This document shows, in pieces, positions 33,604-42,234 of a stretch of DNA of 64,000 nt. Below the pieces are notes generated by a model, which ran no database searches, was not told the origin of the DNA, and was given only the letters and a program-made list of their open reading frames with translations. Source of the stretch: Candidatus Gracilibacteria bacterium (GTDB lineage: Bacteria; Patescibacteriota; Gracilibacteria; UBA1369; UBA12473); the NCBI GenBank assembly GCA_041658685.1, contig JBAZZS010000003.1:1-64000 (forward strand), read 5' to 3'. Each line of letters starts with the position of its first letter. The stretch's first letter is position 1. The translations under genes were made by a program, and so were the position numbers.

Positions 33604-33756
33604 GGATCTGGTGAGCCTATTTGTTGGTCTGAAGCCTCTCTTCAAAGACGTTTGGCTTCTAGGGCTAGAGCGGAGGGCAAGCATGTTTCTGAACAACCCC
33701 TTTTTGATAAAGCCGCTGCTTTAGAGGCTTGGATTGCACACCAAGTTCCTGCATAA
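33604..33756 (+). pseudogene. Fragment resembling the C-terminus of the preceding gene
   Basis: An open stretch of 50 codons in another frame, ending at TAA 33754-33756, with LFDKAAALEAWIAHQ matching VFDRDRALEAFLADQ of the upstream protein and a similar Arg/Lys-rich run before it. No good start codon; a TTG at 33592 is possible. Probably a decayed tandem copy, or a small gene using a rare start. Confidence 0.45.
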
Positions 33757-33772
33757 AATTTAACAGATAAAG

Positions 33773-33793
33773 AATCCTTCCTGGGGAGGATTT
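33773..33793 (+). terminator. Weak terminator-like hairpin
   Basis: AATCCTTCC / GGGAGGATT followed by TT, 17 bases after the fragment at 33604-33756. It could end transcription of the 33062 gene. Confidence 0.4.
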
Positions 33794-33898
33794 TGCAGAG
33801 TAGAATTTATCATGTGGCTAAAAATTGAAAAGCCGTTTTCAACGTTTACGTGAAAATTTAGCGGTAAGCCAAATTCAATCGCTACTCAAGGCGCTCTG

Positions 33899-33915
33899 TC
33901 CCGCGTTGCGGGACT
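33899..33915. terminator. Strong GC hairpin just after rpsI
   Basis: Perfect 7-bp stem GTCCCGC / GCGGGAC with a 3-base loop, 5 bases beyond the rpsI stop. No T-run follows on the minus strand, so it may act as an mRNA 3'-end protector rather than a terminator. It resembles the scattered mini-palindromes. Confidence 0.5.
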
Positions 33916-33920
33916 TCGCG

Positions 33921-34388
33921 TTAGCGTTTGCTGAATTGCGGAGCTCGGCGAGCACGTTTGAGACCGTATTTCTTGCGTTCTTTGATACGAGAGTCGCGCG
34001 TGAGGAGTCCGGCTTTTTTCAATGTGGGGCGAAGCAACATGTCGAGAGAAATCAAAGCACGAGAAATGCCATGACGAATGGCTTCAGCTTGGGCATGAGA
34101 GCCTCCGCCTTCCACCAAGGCCGAAACATCGACATCTTTTAAATGGTCGGTGAGTTTGAGTGGAAATTGTACGATTTCGTACGTTTCTTTGATGGTGAGG
34201 TATTTTTTATAGGGTTCTCCGTTGATCACAATTCGTCCTTGCCCTTTTTCATAAAGATTCACGCGGGCCACGGCACATTTTCGTTTGCCGAGCGCGGAAT
34301 AATAATGACCGGAAAAAGTCATGCCTTTTTCGCTTTTTTCGGCACGAGCTTCGGCTTTTGTTTCAGAAGATTCTTTTTTGGTGGGCAT
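33921..34388 (-). CDS. rpsI: Ribosomal protein uS9
   Basis: 155 residues, small-subunit head protein whose C-terminal tail reaches the P-site tRNA. Family core [42 protein letters not shown] and the terminal FSKR. About 22 residues of Lys/Glu-rich N-terminal extension are additional. Last gene of the alpha-type operon; the start region is CTAACTTCTTCCT-ATG with no Shine-Dalgarno. Confidence 0.97.
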   Translation of the reverse strand: MPTKKESSETKAEARAEKSEKGMTFSGHYYSALGKRKCAVARVNLYEKGQGRIVINGEPYKKYLTIKETYEIVQFPLKLTDHLKDVDVSALVEGGGSHAQAEAIRHGISRALISLDMLLRPTLKKAGLLTRDSRIKERKKYGLKRARRAPQFSKR

Positions 34389-34411
34389 AGGAAGAAGTTA
34401 GTATGAAGTAT

Positions 34412-34849
34412 TTAAGAAATTTTAATAGGTTTTGGATTTTGTCCGGTGTGTTTGTGTTCCGGACCGGCATAAATAAAGAGTTTTTTCATGAAATGATCGC
34501 GCAGTTTGTTCTTGGGCAACATGCCGTAGATTGAATCGCGTACAAGGCGGGTGGGCTGGCGTTCCACCACGGTTTTGGCTTGGACTTCTTGAAGATGTCC
34601 CCACCATCCGGTGTGTTTTCGATAAATTTTGGTTTCCATTTTGTTGCGAGTGAGTGCGACTTTTTCCGCATTGATCACCACCACATAATCCCCGCAGTCC
34701 ACATGAGGACTGAAGGTGGTTTTTTCTTTTCCGCGGAGAATTTTGGCCACTTGAGTCGCTAGTTTTCCAACCACGACGTTTTCCGCATCCACGAGAAACC
34801 ATTCTCGTTTGAAATCAGTGATTTTGGCCGCATGGGTTAATTTTTTCAT
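34412..34849 (-). CDS. rplM: Ribosomal protein uL13
   Basis: 145 residues, early-assembling large-subunit protein. Marks: WFLVDAENVVVGKLATQVAKILRGK, GDYVVVINAEKVALT, YRKHTGWWG and GMLPKNKLR. Sits between rplQ and rpsI; spacing to rpsI is 23 bases and contains AT-rich spacer sequence. Confidence 0.97.
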   Translation of the reverse strand: MKKLTHAAKITDFKREWFLVDAENVVVGKLATQVAKILRGKEKTTFSPHVDCGDYVVVINAEKVALTRNKMETKIYRKHTGWWGHLQEVQAKTVVERQPTRLVRDSIYGMLPKNKLRDHFMKKLFIYAGPEHKHTGQNPKPIKIS

Positions 34850-34860
34850 CGTTTTTTAGG

Positions 34861-35232
34861 TTAAACAAGTTCAATATAAACAACCGGGGCCGCGTCACCG
34901 GGACGATTTTTAAAGTGGGTGATGCGGGTGAAACCGGAAGTGCGATCGGAATAACGTTTTGTCAATTCTTCGAGAAGTTTGCGAGAAGCATTCTCGTCAA
35001 AGAGTGAGGCCTTGAATTCGCGAATGATTTCGCGTTCGAGTTTGGCGCCCGAAGCCACGGATTTGGCTTTGGTGATTAGGCGTTCCACTCGAGGGGCAAT
35101 GGCTTTGGCCTTGGCTTCGGTGGTTTTTATTTTTTCGTGCAAAATCAGAGAAGTGATCAGGTTTTTTACCAGCGCGTTGCGATGATCCGGTTCACGTCCG
35201 CCGATTTTTAATTTTTTGGTTCGATGCCGCAT
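34861..35232 (-). CDS. rplQ: Ribosomal protein bL17
   Basis: 123 residues, large-subunit protein near the exit tunnel. MRHRTKKLKIGGREPDHRNALVKNL is the family N-terminus, with the slight difference Lys-Ile-Gly-Gly in place of the common Leu-Gly-Arg. Follows rpoA as in most bacteria. Confidence 0.97.
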   Translation of the reverse strand: MRHRTKKLKIGGREPDHRNALVKNLITSLILHEKIKTTEAKAKAIAPRVERLITKAKSVASGAKLEREIIREFKASLFDENASRKLLEELTKRYSDRTSGFTRITHFKNRPGDAAPVVYIELV

Positions 35233-35269
35233 AAAGAGAAGTTAGAAATTTTGAATTTTAAATTTTAGG

Positions 35270-36268
35270 TTAATTTTCCACCGATTCTTCAGGATTGTTG
35301 TCGTCGGTCAAAGCGAGGTTGCGTCCTTTTAACGCATCGCTCACTTCGGTCAACGCTTTTTTACCGAACCCTCTCAGGTTGGACAATTTGCCTTCGGAGC
35401 ATTTGACGAGTTGTTCAATGGATCCGATGCCACCGTTGATGAGAGAGTTTAACGTGCGAGGAGACAAACCCAGAATTTCAATCGGAGTGTAGGTCTCTTG
35501 AGCCGGTGTCTTTTGTTCTTCTTTGGACGCTTTTTCCATGATTTTCTTGTAGTCGCTGACGAATTCGGGTTCCACATCTTTGTCTGTAATATCGAAGAGA
35601 TTGTAGTAGGATTTGAGGATGTTGGCGGCGAATTTGAGGGCTTCTTCCGGAGTGAGAGCGCCGTTGGTTTGCACTTCCATCATCAATTTATCGAGGTTGG
35701 TCATTTGGCCGACACGAGTGTATTCCACATCGTAACGGATGTGTTTGAGCGGAGAGAAGTTGGCATCCACTTGCATCAAGCCCGGGACGTCGCTCTTTTC
35801 GAGTTGAACCGGTCGGTAACCTACGCCTTTTTCCACTGTGATTTCCATTTCCAATGTTGTGGTTTTGGAATCGAGGCTGGTGATGTATTGATCGGGATTT
35901 AAAACTTCAATGTCACTCGGGAATTCAAAATGTTTGGCCAAAATATCGCCGGGCCCGGTTTTTTTAAGTTTGACCGTGGTGGCTCCTCGGGATTCTTTTC
36001 TAAGTTGCACATTTTTAAGATTGAGAATGATATCAAGAATACTGTCTTTTACCCCTTTAAGAGTGCTGTATTCATGCGAAATTCCTTTGATTCTAACCGC
36101 GGTGATGGCGGCGCCGGGCAATGAAGAGATCAAAACACGTCGAAGTGCGTTTCCCAAAGTCATTCCATAACCTGGAGGGAGTGGGGCAAAAGTGAAAAGA
36201 ACATGGTTGTCTCCAAGGCGTTTGAAATCGAATTTGGGGAGACCGATTTCTTCCTGAATGATATGCAT
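35270..36268 (-). CDS. rpoA: RNA polymerase alpha subunit
   Basis: 332 residues. N-terminal dimerisation domain (GYGMTLGNALRRVLISSLPGAAI, HEYSTLKGVKDSI) and C-terminal domain that binds UP elements and activators (LGLSPRTLNSLINGGI, LSNLRGFGKKALTEV). I start at ATG 36268 (HIIQEEIGLPKF) as in homologues; an upstream in-frame start at 36343 would add 25 residues without family support. Acidic tail of about 15 residues. Co-transcribed with rpsD. Confidence 0.97.
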   Translation of the reverse strand: MHIIQEEIGLPKFDFKRLGDNHVLFTFAPLPPGYGMTLGNALRRVLISSLPGAAITAVRIKGISHEYSTLKGVKDSILDIILNLKNVQLRKESRGATTVKLKKTGPGDILAKHFEFPSDIEVLNPDQYITSLDSKTTTLEMEITVEKGVGYRPVQLEKSDVPGLMQVDANFSPLKHIRYDVEYTRVGQMTNLDKLMMEVQTNGALTPEEALKFAANILKSYYNLFDITDKDVEPEFVSDYKKIMEKASKEEQKTPAQETYTPIEILGLSPRTLNSLINGGIGSIEQLVKCSEGKLSNLRGFGKKALTEVSDALKGRNLALTDDNNPEESVEN

Positions 36269-36361
36269 GGGGTGAGGATTAAAAGGGTGAAGGGAAGTTA
36301 GTACTTTATGGAGGGTGAAGAGGGGAGAGAAAAAGAGGGACAAGTCACTGCGCTACACTTT

Positions 36362-36982
36362 TTAAGACTTGGAGTAGAACTCTACGATCAAACTGCTTTG
36401 GATGAGTTGTTCGAGATCGTCTTTTTCCGGAAGGGCCACCACTTCCAAGGTCAATTTTGCGGCTTCGGCTTTGAGCCAAGAGGGTGGTTTAATTTTTTCT
36501 TTGCCCGCTTTTACGCTTTCAAAAATGGGACTGTTTGCGTTTTTGGTGCGAATTTCAACTTTGTCACCGATTTTAACTTGAATGGAAGGGATCGTGATTC
36601 GTCGTCCGTTCATTTTAAATAAACCGTGGCCCACCATTTGGCGTGCTTGGGCGCGAGTTTTTGCGAATCCCGTGCGGTAAATCACATTGTCGAGGCGGCG
36701 TTCCAAAAGACGAAGTAATTCTTCTCCGGTAACTCCGTTTCCGCTTTCCGCTTTTTTGTAATAGTTATGGAATTGTTTTTCCGTGAGTCCGAACATGAGA
36801 CGCGCCTTTTGTTTTTCCAATAATTGTTTGGCGTATTCCGTTTTTTTGGAAAAATGACTTTGGCCGTGCATTCCGGGTGGGAAATTGCGTTTTGCCAAAA
36901 TTTTATCGAATTTTTCCGAGCCGTAAATGTTGACTCCGAGTCTTCGGCAGTGCCTCGCTCTGGGACCTCTGTATCGGGACAT
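36362..36982 (-). CDS. rpsD: Ribosomal protein uS4
   Basis: 206 residues, primary 16S rRNA binder that nucleates the small-subunit body and in other bacteria represses the alpha operon. Marks: MSRYRGPRARHCRRLGVN, FPPGMHGQ, KQLLEKQKARLMFGLTEKQF, and the S4 RNA-binding domain LLRLLERRLDNVIYR. No zinc-binding Cys cluster. Confidence 0.97.
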   Translation of the reverse strand: MSRYRGPRARHCRRLGVNIYGSEKFDKILAKRNFPPGMHGQSHFSKKTEYAKQLLEKQKARLMFGLTEKQFHNYYKKAESGNGVTGEELLRLLERRLDNVIYRTGFAKTRAQARQMVGHGLFKMNGRRITIPSIQVKIGDKVEIRTKNANSPIFESVKAGKEKIKPPSWLKAEAAKLTLEVVALPEKDDLEQLIQSSLIVEFYSKS

Positions 36983-37009
36983 AAGAAAGAAGAATTAGTA
37001 TATAGAAGA

Positions 37010-37498
37010 TTAAACCTTGCGTTCACGGCGTTTGCGGCATCCGTTGTGTGGGACCGGTGTAACGTCGGTGATGGATAGAATTTCAATGCCTCCGGCGATC
37101 AATCCACGAATGGATTGTTCTCGGCCGTTGCCAATCCCTTTTACAAACACGTGTGCTTTCATCAAGCCGTAGGCTTTTGCTTTTTCGATCGCGTTTTCAG
37201 CGGCGACTTGCGCGGCATAAGGAGTGGATTTTTTGCTTCCGCGGAATCCGCTGGCTCCGGATGAAGCCCAAGCCAAAACGTTTCCGGACGGTTCGGCCAC
37301 GGTCACGATGGTGTTGTTGAATCCTGCGTGAATGTTGACGCGACCTTCGGGCACATTGCGGCGTTTGCGACTCACTTTTTTGGGAGCCACCGCCGGTTCG
37401 GCACCGGATTTTCCGGCTCCGGCTTTTTCAGCATTTTTTGCAGCTCCTTTTTCAGGGGCTTTTTCCGACTTTTTTTCAGGGGGTGGGGTATTGGCCAT
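37010..37498 (-). CDS. rpsK: Ribosomal protein uS11
   Basis: 162 residues, platform protein of the small subunit. Core [41 protein letters not shown] and [18 protein letters not shown]. The first ~45 residues are a Lys/Ala/Pro-rich extension, longer than in most bacteria. Its start region is CATACTAACTTTT-ATG. Confidence 0.97.
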   Translation of the reverse strand: MANTPPPEKKSEKAPEKGAAKNAEKAGAGKSGAEPAVAPKKVSRKRRNVPEGRVNIHAGFNNTIVTVAEPSGNVLAWASSGASGFRGSKKSTPYAAQVAAENAIEKAKAYGLMKAHVFVKGIGNGREQSIRGLIAGGIEILSITDVTPVPHNGCRKRRERKV

Positions 37499-37555
37499 AA
37501 AAGTTAGTATGAAGTATTTAGTATATAGAAGTTAGGATGGATGCAGAAGGGAAAG

Positions 37556-37577
37556 CTCATTTCGCTTCGCTCTGTGA
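37556..37577. repeat. TTCGCT-core element after rpsM
   Basis: CATTTCGCTTCGCTCTGTG with only a weak stem, 20 bases after the rpsM stop. A degenerate member of the mini-palindrome family. Confidence 0.4.
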
Positions 37578-37597
37578 ATATGTTTCGTGAGCGGGGT

Positions 37598-37981
37598 TTA
37601 GGTCTTAGATTCTTTACTGCGACCGCTTCCGACTCCCACGGATTTTTTCCCTCGGAGAGTGCGAGCGTTGGATTTGGTTTTTTGTCCGCGGCACGGGAGG
37701 CGTTTGCGATGGCGAAAACCACGATAAGAACCAATGTCTTGAAGGCGCTTAATATCCATGGCGCGTTTACGACGAAGATCTCCTTCGGTGGTGATTTTTG
37801 TGATGGCTTCACGTAGTTTTTTTTCATCCGCCTCACTTAAATCTTTGGCATGAATATTTTTGTCGATATTGAGTTCGTCGAGAAGCTTTGTGCTGGCACT
37901 GCGACCCATTCCATAAATATAGGTAAGGGCAATTTCCATGCGTTTGTTTGGAGGAAGATTGACGCCGGCGATACGGACCAT
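37598..37981 (-). CDS. rpsM: Ribosomal protein uS13
   Basis: 127 residues, small-subunit head protein contacting the P-site tRNA and the large subunit. Marks: [48 protein letters not shown]. The C-terminus is basic. Follows rpmJ in the usual infA-rpmJ-rpsM order. Confidence 0.97.
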   Translation of the reverse strand: MVRIAGVNLPPNKRMEIALTYIYGMGRSASTKLLDELNIDKNIHAKDLSEADEKKLREAITKITTEGDLRRKRAMDIKRLQDIGSYRGFRHRKRLPCRGQKTKSNARTLRGKKSVGVGSGRSKESKT

Positions 37982-38051
37982 AAGTTAGGGGTTAGTTGGA
38001 AAGTATTTAGTATTGAGAAGTTAGTATGAAGAGAAGAAAATGCGAAATGCG

Positions 38052-38074
38052 GACCCTTCGTTTCGCTGCGGGTC
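38052..38074. repeat. TTCGCT-core mini-palindrome after rpmJ
   Basis: Stem GACCC/GGGTC around TTCGTTTCGCTGC, 3 bases beyond the rpmJ stop. The stem differs from the CGCAC type but is still paired, which indicates selection on structure. Confidence 0.65.
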
Positions 38075-38076
38075 TG

Positions 38077-38193
38077 TTATCCTTGACGTTGATTGTGGCG
38101 TCGTTTGGATTTGCACGTGACTCGAATAATACCTTTTCGTTTGATGACTTGGCATTTTTCGCAGATGGGTTTGACAGAGCTTCGGACTTTCAT
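38077..38193 (-). CDS. rpmJ: Ribosomal protein bL36
   Basis: 38 residues, [20 protein letters not shown]... ending in RHNQRQG; zinc ligands Cys11, Cys14, Cys27 and His33 are present. Smallest large-subunit protein. Found between infA and rpsM by reading the minus strand; it starts 20 bases after infA ends. Confidence 0.95.
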   Translation of the reverse strand: MKVRSSVKPICEKCQVIKRKGIIRVTCKSKRRHNQRQG

Positions 38194-38213
38194 GAGATGA
38201 GGGATTTAAATTA

Positions 38214-38516
38214 TTATTGAATTTCTTCATGAGGGACGTTTTCCGCGGAAGAATTTTCTTCGGCAATCGGTTTGGGGGGGCGTTTCCCTTTATGGCGGTA
38301 AACGATGCGGCCTTTGGAAAGATCGTAAGGAGTCAATTCAACAGTGACGTTGTCTCCGGGGATGATGCGAATGTAATTGACGCGCATCTTTCCGGACAAA
38401 TGGCACAAAATAGGGTGATCACTCGGGTAATTGGCATCTTCAATCTTGACCTTGAAAGTTGCATTAGGCAGACATTCGAGTACCATTCCGTCAACCTGAA
38501 TTACCTGTTTGACCAT
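38214..38516 (-). CDS. infA: Translation initiation factor IF-1
   Basis: 100 residues. OB-fold protein that occupies the A site during initiation. Core [42 protein letters not shown] and [13 protein letters not shown]. It is longer than the usual 72 because of a short insert (YPSDHPILC) and an acidic 25-residue tail. First gene of infA-rpmJ-rpsM-K-D-rpoA-rplQ-rplM-rpsI, with its own promoter at 38568-38596. Confidence 0.96.
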   Translation of the reverse strand: MVKQVIQVDGMVLECLPNATFKVKIEDANYPSDHPILCHLSGKMRVNYIRIIPGDNVTVELTPYDLSKGRIVYRHKGKRPPKPIAEENSSAENVPHEEIQ

Positions 38517-38567
38517 AAAGATTGAAAAGTGCTTACGTTAAGCGAAAGCTTAGGTTAAAGCGCTAGG

Positions 38568-38596
38568 ATTCTACATGATGTGTTGAGGGCGTGCAA
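38568..38596 (-). promoter_or_regulatory. Promoter of the infA operon
   Basis: On the minus strand TTGCAC (38591-38596), 17-base spacer, TAGAAT (38568-38573); predicted start near 38561. The leader of about 45 nt contains a small hairpin TTAAGC-GAAA-GCTTAG (38538-38553). Confidence 0.7.
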
Positions 38597-38719
38597 GATT
38601 TTATTTGATGATTTTTAAAGTGGGTGTTTTTCGAAATATCTATATTTTAACGGATTGGGTTGTTGGTTTTTGTCAAAATTGTTTGAAACTATTTAAAAAG
38701 AGGGACGGATATTCCCTCT

Positions 38720-38965
38720 ATCGCATGGGGAGAACCTGCTCGGATCATGATCCTCGCAGAACCTCCCTTGAAAAAATGCGATCTCGGGAACATCCACCCC
38801 TCTTTTTTGGGTGGAAGGGGGGGGCATTCGGTCGCATGGGAGCAAAACGCCTCAGATCATGATCTTCGGCGTTTTTTCCTTGAAAATGCGACTCAGGAAA
38901 CACACCGCCTCTCTTTTTTGGGTGGAGGGGGGGGGCAAGCGGTCGCATGGGAGCGAAATGCCTTT
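38720..38965. repeat. Tandem 111-nt repeat of nested hairpins
   Basis: Units start at 38720, 38831 and 38942 (exactly 111 apart); the third is cut after about 24 bases. Each full unit has an outer stem (ATCGCAT/ATGCGAT in unit 1, GTCGCAT/ATGCGAC in unit 2), an inner stem that differs in sequence but keeps pairing (CTGC/GCAG plus GGGAG/CTCCC in unit 1, AACGCC/GGCGTT in unit 2), the same palindromic centre GATCATGATC, then a second hairpin (CCACCC/GGGTGG in unit 1), then a run of 8-9 G. The 449-base gap between the pilin-like gene and infA (38517-38965) holds this and the infA promoter and no gene. Confidence 0.85.
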
Positions 38966-40024
38966 TTACGGAGAAGTGTAGGCCGGGATCACGTTCGTCA
39001 CCCCTGTTCCCACCGTGGTTTGCAAAGTGAGGGTTGGGGCTTGGCCCAAGAGATGGCCGGCCTCGGAAAAATCGATGGGCGTAATCCCGTCTGCGCTGAA
39101 CGTTTGATAGTGTGCTTTTAATACAATTGTGACGCGAGGTTGAAGTTGAACACTTTCAAAAGTGCCCCCGCTTGTTGTGCTACTTTCGGCATATCCTTTA
39201 AACGGATCTTCGAGCGGGGTGATGTAAAAAGTGAGTTCGTCGATGTAGAGGGTTTGAGGGGAGATGGATTTGAAGTCTTCGTTGTCGTCATTTCCCTTGG
39301 TTAGATCTGCCGGGTCGGGGAGTTGGTTTCCGTAAGAGTCGAAAGTGCACATGTATTCGTCGGAACAATGCCAGGCATCCACAAGTCCGTTTCCGTCGGT
39401 ATCGGTTCCGGTGAGTTTAACGGTATTGATGCTTGGGACCGTCCCGTTGTGAAGGATAAAATACGTGCGTTCGGTTCCGGATTTATTGATGAGAAAAAGT
39501 TCGTTGGTTTTGTAATAGGAGTTTTCACTCGAACAATCCGAACTCCCTTCGCAAAAAGCATTGGCTGTGTCCGGATTGGACAACGATCCATTGTAAGGAT
39601 TCATTCCGGTGTCGTAGTCAAATGTGCTTGTGTTCGGAGAGCATCCGGATCCCAAGGGGTCAGGATAGGAAATGGATCCTCCCACACAAAGGGCTCCATA
39701 ATCGTCATCGGATCCGGGATTGAAAAATTGTTTATGATATTCTCCGTAGTTTTCCCCAAATGTTTTTGCGGTGATGGGGTCTACGCTGACTTGGATTACA
39801 TTGCGGCTGTAGTACTCCTCGTAGTCGATGCCTGAGGCTTGAATTTCTCGCGCTATTTTTTCGAGGAGGTTTTGCGCCTCGGTGTACAGGTATTCTTCCA
39901 TCTCCACTTTGCGTGCGGCATTGGAAACATTGCTCACCATGACCACGCCTGCGGTTGCCAAAATCGCGAACAAAGTGATTGCGACCGTGATTTCGATGAG
40001 GGTAAAGGAGGGGCGGAAGGACAT
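38966..40024 (-). CDS. Type IV prepilin-like protein (PilW-like)
   Basis: 352 residues. N-terminal class III signal with SFTLIEITVAITLFAILATAG: short basic leader, processing before Phe-Thr-Leu-Ile-Glu, then the hydrophobic helix that packs in the pilus. The rest is a large extracytoplasmic domain rich in Tyr, Ser, Gly and Cys pairs (ALCVGGSIS, GSGCSPN, FCEGSSDCSS). Probably a minor pilin, exported and assembled at the membrane. TATAAA lies 8 bases upstream of the ATG, so it may have its own leaderless mRNA. Its stop codon lies in the truncated third hairpin unit. Confidence 0.88.
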   Translation of the reverse strand: MSFRPSFTLIEITVAITLFAILATAGVVMVSNVSNAARKVEMEEYLYTEAQNLLEKIAREIQASGIDYEEYYSRNVIQVSVDPITAKTFGENYGEYHKQFFNPGSDDDYGALCVGGSISYPDPLGSGCSPNTSTFDYDTGMNPYNGSLSNPDTANAFCEGSSDCSSENSYYKTNELFLINKSGTERTYFILHNGTVPSINTVKLTGTDTDGNGLVDAWHCSDEYMCTFDSYGNQLPDPADLTKGNDDNEDFKSISPQTLYIDELTFYITPLEDPFKGYAESSTTSGGTFESVQLQPRVTIVLKAHYQTFSADGITPIDFSEAGHLLGQAPTLTLQTTVGTGVTNVIPAYTSP

Positions 40025-40032
40025 GGCCCCAT

Positions 40033-40038
40033 TTTATA
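40033..40038 (-). promoter_or_regulatory. -10 box of the PilW-like gene
   Basis: TATAAA, 8 bases before the ATG on the minus strand; no clear -35. Confidence 0.4.
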
Positions 40039-40086
40039 GGAAAAAATTAAATTCGGGTATTGAAAATAAATGGAAAATGGATTTTT

Positions 40087-42180
40087 TTATTTCGTCTCCA
40101 GCGTCCACGTTCCATCCCAGTTTGCGGGTGGGTTTTGCTTGAGCGTCGCGAGGCGGGTGAGATAGATGTCCGTGGTTTTGTCGAGGGGAGCGAGTTTTTT
40201 CACCTCTTGGAATTTTTGTTCGGCTTCTGTGAATTTCCCATCATGATACAACGTCATTGCGGCATGGAAGGTGTCGATGATTTGGCGATGGCGATCCTCG
40301 AGTTTTCCTTTGAATGTGAGCAATTCGTACACGTCGACCGGGTGTTCTTTGCCTTTGACGCGGAGGTGGTCGAGGTGGCGGGTTTCAAATTCGTCCTTAA
40401 TTGCGGCAAAAGTGAGGTCTGAAATCATGATGCGTGTGCCGTATTCTTTATTCGCGCCTTCGAGGCGGGAGCCGAGGTTGACGATGTCGCCCATGACTGT
40501 GTAGTCGAAGCGGTCTTGAGATCCGATGTTTCCGGCAATGACTTCCCCTGACGCAAGGCCGATGCGGAATTCGATGAGAGGTTTGTTGCCTTCTTTGAGC
40601 CATTTTTCGTGAAGGGTTTTGATGGCCACGCGGCATTCGATCGCGCTTTGGGCTGCGAGCATGGCGTGTTGCGGTTCCGGAATTGGCGCGCCCCAGAATG
40701 CCATGATGGCGTCACCTTCGAATTTATTCACCGTGCCTTTATTTTTGAGAATGATGTCGGTCATGGCCGTGAAATATTCGTTGAGAAGGGAGACGAGGGC
40801 TTCAGGATCCATTTTTTCGGAGAGAGAGGTCGAGTTTTCGATGTCGGAAAAGAAGACGGTGACCGTGCGTTTTTCTCCGCCAAGCTTGAGTACGTCCGGG
40901 TTGTTGGCGATTTGGGCCACGAGGTCTTTGTTCACGTATTTGGAGAACGCGGAAGTGAGTTGTTTTTTCTCCTGAGTTTCGGCGAGGGATTTGTACAGCG
41001 TGATGGTGAGATAGGCCGCGAATAAGGCGAGAATCGGATACACAAAGTTGATGATGAGTCCGTGATTGAAAAAGAATTGGCCGGAAAGGTAGTAGCTGGC
41101 GATGGTGAGAATGGTGATCACGAGGCCGGGGATTACGCCGAGAATGAGGAGGGTGGTGACGAGCAGGGCGGTGAGGATTGAGATAGTTATTGTTTGGGAC
41201 GCGACCGATTGCTCATGCAGGAATTTTTCTTCGAGGATGGTTTGAATGGCATTGGCATGGACCTCGACTCCGGGCATGGGGGTGTCGTAGGAGGTGGGGG
41301 TCATGGTGTGATCTTGGATCGATTTAGAAATAACCCCAATAAGAACGATTTTGTCTTTAATTTCGGATCCGTCAAAGGCCCCATTGTAGGCATCAATGAA
41401 AGAAATTATATTGTAAGAATAAGGTTTCCCGTTGTAATTGATTAAAAAGTTTTTGTTTTTATCTAAATTTTCATTTAAAGAAGTGATAAGTTCCTTGTTG
41501 TAAATTTCAATGATTTTTACAGCAAGGGTTTTTTGTGCTGTTTGCATTTGTTCATTCCAAACACTGAAGGGGATTCGTCTTATAATCTCGTCGGGATCCT
41601 TTTTCATATAAACATTTCCGATTTCAGTGTTTTCTTTGAATAGCTCTAAAGGGGGGTATGCTTGTTGGATTATGTTTGTTCCTGGTGCTGAAATAAAACT
41701 TTCTCCAAGGATAATATTATTAAATTGCTGGAGTGTTGTTGAGAAAATTTCATCTTCAGGATGGATGGCGTCAAGATAACTGATCGTTTCTTTTATGTAT
41801 TCTTTGGCGGTTAGATTTTTTGCTAAAATTTCATTGAGTGCTTGTTCTGAGATGCCCCTGGATTTTTGAGAAAAAAGAATATCAAAAGTTACGGTTTTTG
41901 GATTGGCGGCTTCGATGTTTTTTAAAACCTGATCATAATAAAGGATGCTCCACCCATTGAATCTTCCAAGTCCTTTTTCATCGTCAATACTGTTTTCATC
42001 AATCCCGATAATGACAATGTCATCACTGGGGGCTTGGCGGTTATATAAATGGCTTGTCAGTTTGAGTTGCCATTTTCCGAGAGGATTTAAAAAGGCAAAT
42101 AAACTCATTAAAAAAGTGATTCCAACCATGGTTAGAATCCCTGTAATGAGACGTTTTTTTGTTTTTGATTTTTGGATCAT
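40087..42180 (-). CDS. CHASE2-domain membrane adenylate cyclase (class III)
   Basis: 697 residues. N-terminal helix (LITGILTMVGITFLMSLFAFL), then an extracytoplasmic CHASE2 sensor (residues ~35-330: DIVIIGIDENSIDD, AANPKTVTFDILF, DKIVLIGVISKSIQD), three membrane helices (~330-400), and a cytoplasmic cyclase domain (~430-640). Cyclase residues: metal Asp in FFSDIENST and EGDAIMAFWG, Lys in NKFEGD and the Asp in DRFDYTVMGD as for ATP, and NLGSRLEG with the transition-state Asn and Arg. A tetratricopeptide-like tail follows (FHAAMTLYHDGKFTEAEQKF). It should make cAMP in response to an external signal. A TATAAT lies about 37 bases upstream. Confidence 0.92.
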   Translation of the reverse strand: MIQKSKTKKRLITGILTMVGITFLMSLFAFLNPLGKWQLKLTSHLYNRQAPSDDIVIIGIDENSIDDEKGLGRFNGWSILYYDQVLKNIEAANPKTVTFDILFSQKSRGISEQALNEILAKNLTAKEYIKETISYLDAIHPEDEIFSTTLQQFNNIILGESFISAPGTNIIQQAYPPLELFKENTEIGNVYMKKDPDEIIRRIPFSVWNEQMQTAQKTLAVKIIEIYNKELITSLNENLDKNKNFLINYNGKPYSYNIISFIDAYNGAFDGSEIKDKIVLIGVISKSIQDHTMTPTSYDTPMPGVEVHANAIQTILEEKFLHEQSVASQTITISILTALLVTTLLILGVIPGLVITILTIASYYLSGQFFFNHGLIINFVYPILALFAAYLTITLYKSLAETQEKKQLTSAFSKYVNKDLVAQIANNPDVLKLGGEKRTVTVFFSDIENSTSLSEKMDPEALVSLLNEYFTAMTDIILKNKGTVNKFEGDAIMAFWGAPIPEPQHAMLAAQSAIECRVAIKTLHEKWLKEGNKPLIEFRIGLASGEVIAGNIGSQDRFDYTVMGDIVNLGSRLEGANKEYGTRIMISDLTFAAIKDEFETRHLDHLRVKGKEHPVDVYELLTFKGKLEDRHRQIIDTFHAAMTLYHDGKFTEAEQKFQEVKKLAPLDKTTDIYLTRLATLKQNPPANWDGTWTLETK

Positions 42181-42234
42181 CCGAAATAAGGATAGAGTTT
42201 ATCCTTATATTATACCTGAATTTAAGATGAAAAA

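Noticed and set aside
38720..38965. CRISPR array or integron attC sites
   Set aside because: The whole 111-nt unit is repeated with no unique spacers, and there are no cas genes, integrase or GTTRRRY cores.
38517..38965. tRNA genes in the larger gaps (also 33757-33920, 58605-58822 and 60193-60466)
   Set aside because: No cloverleaf with a TTC-arm and acceptor pairing could be found by eye.
38747..39121. Open frame on the + strand across the hairpin repeats and the end of the pilin-like gene
   Set aside because: It lies over the tandem repeat and antisense to a real gene; no family features.
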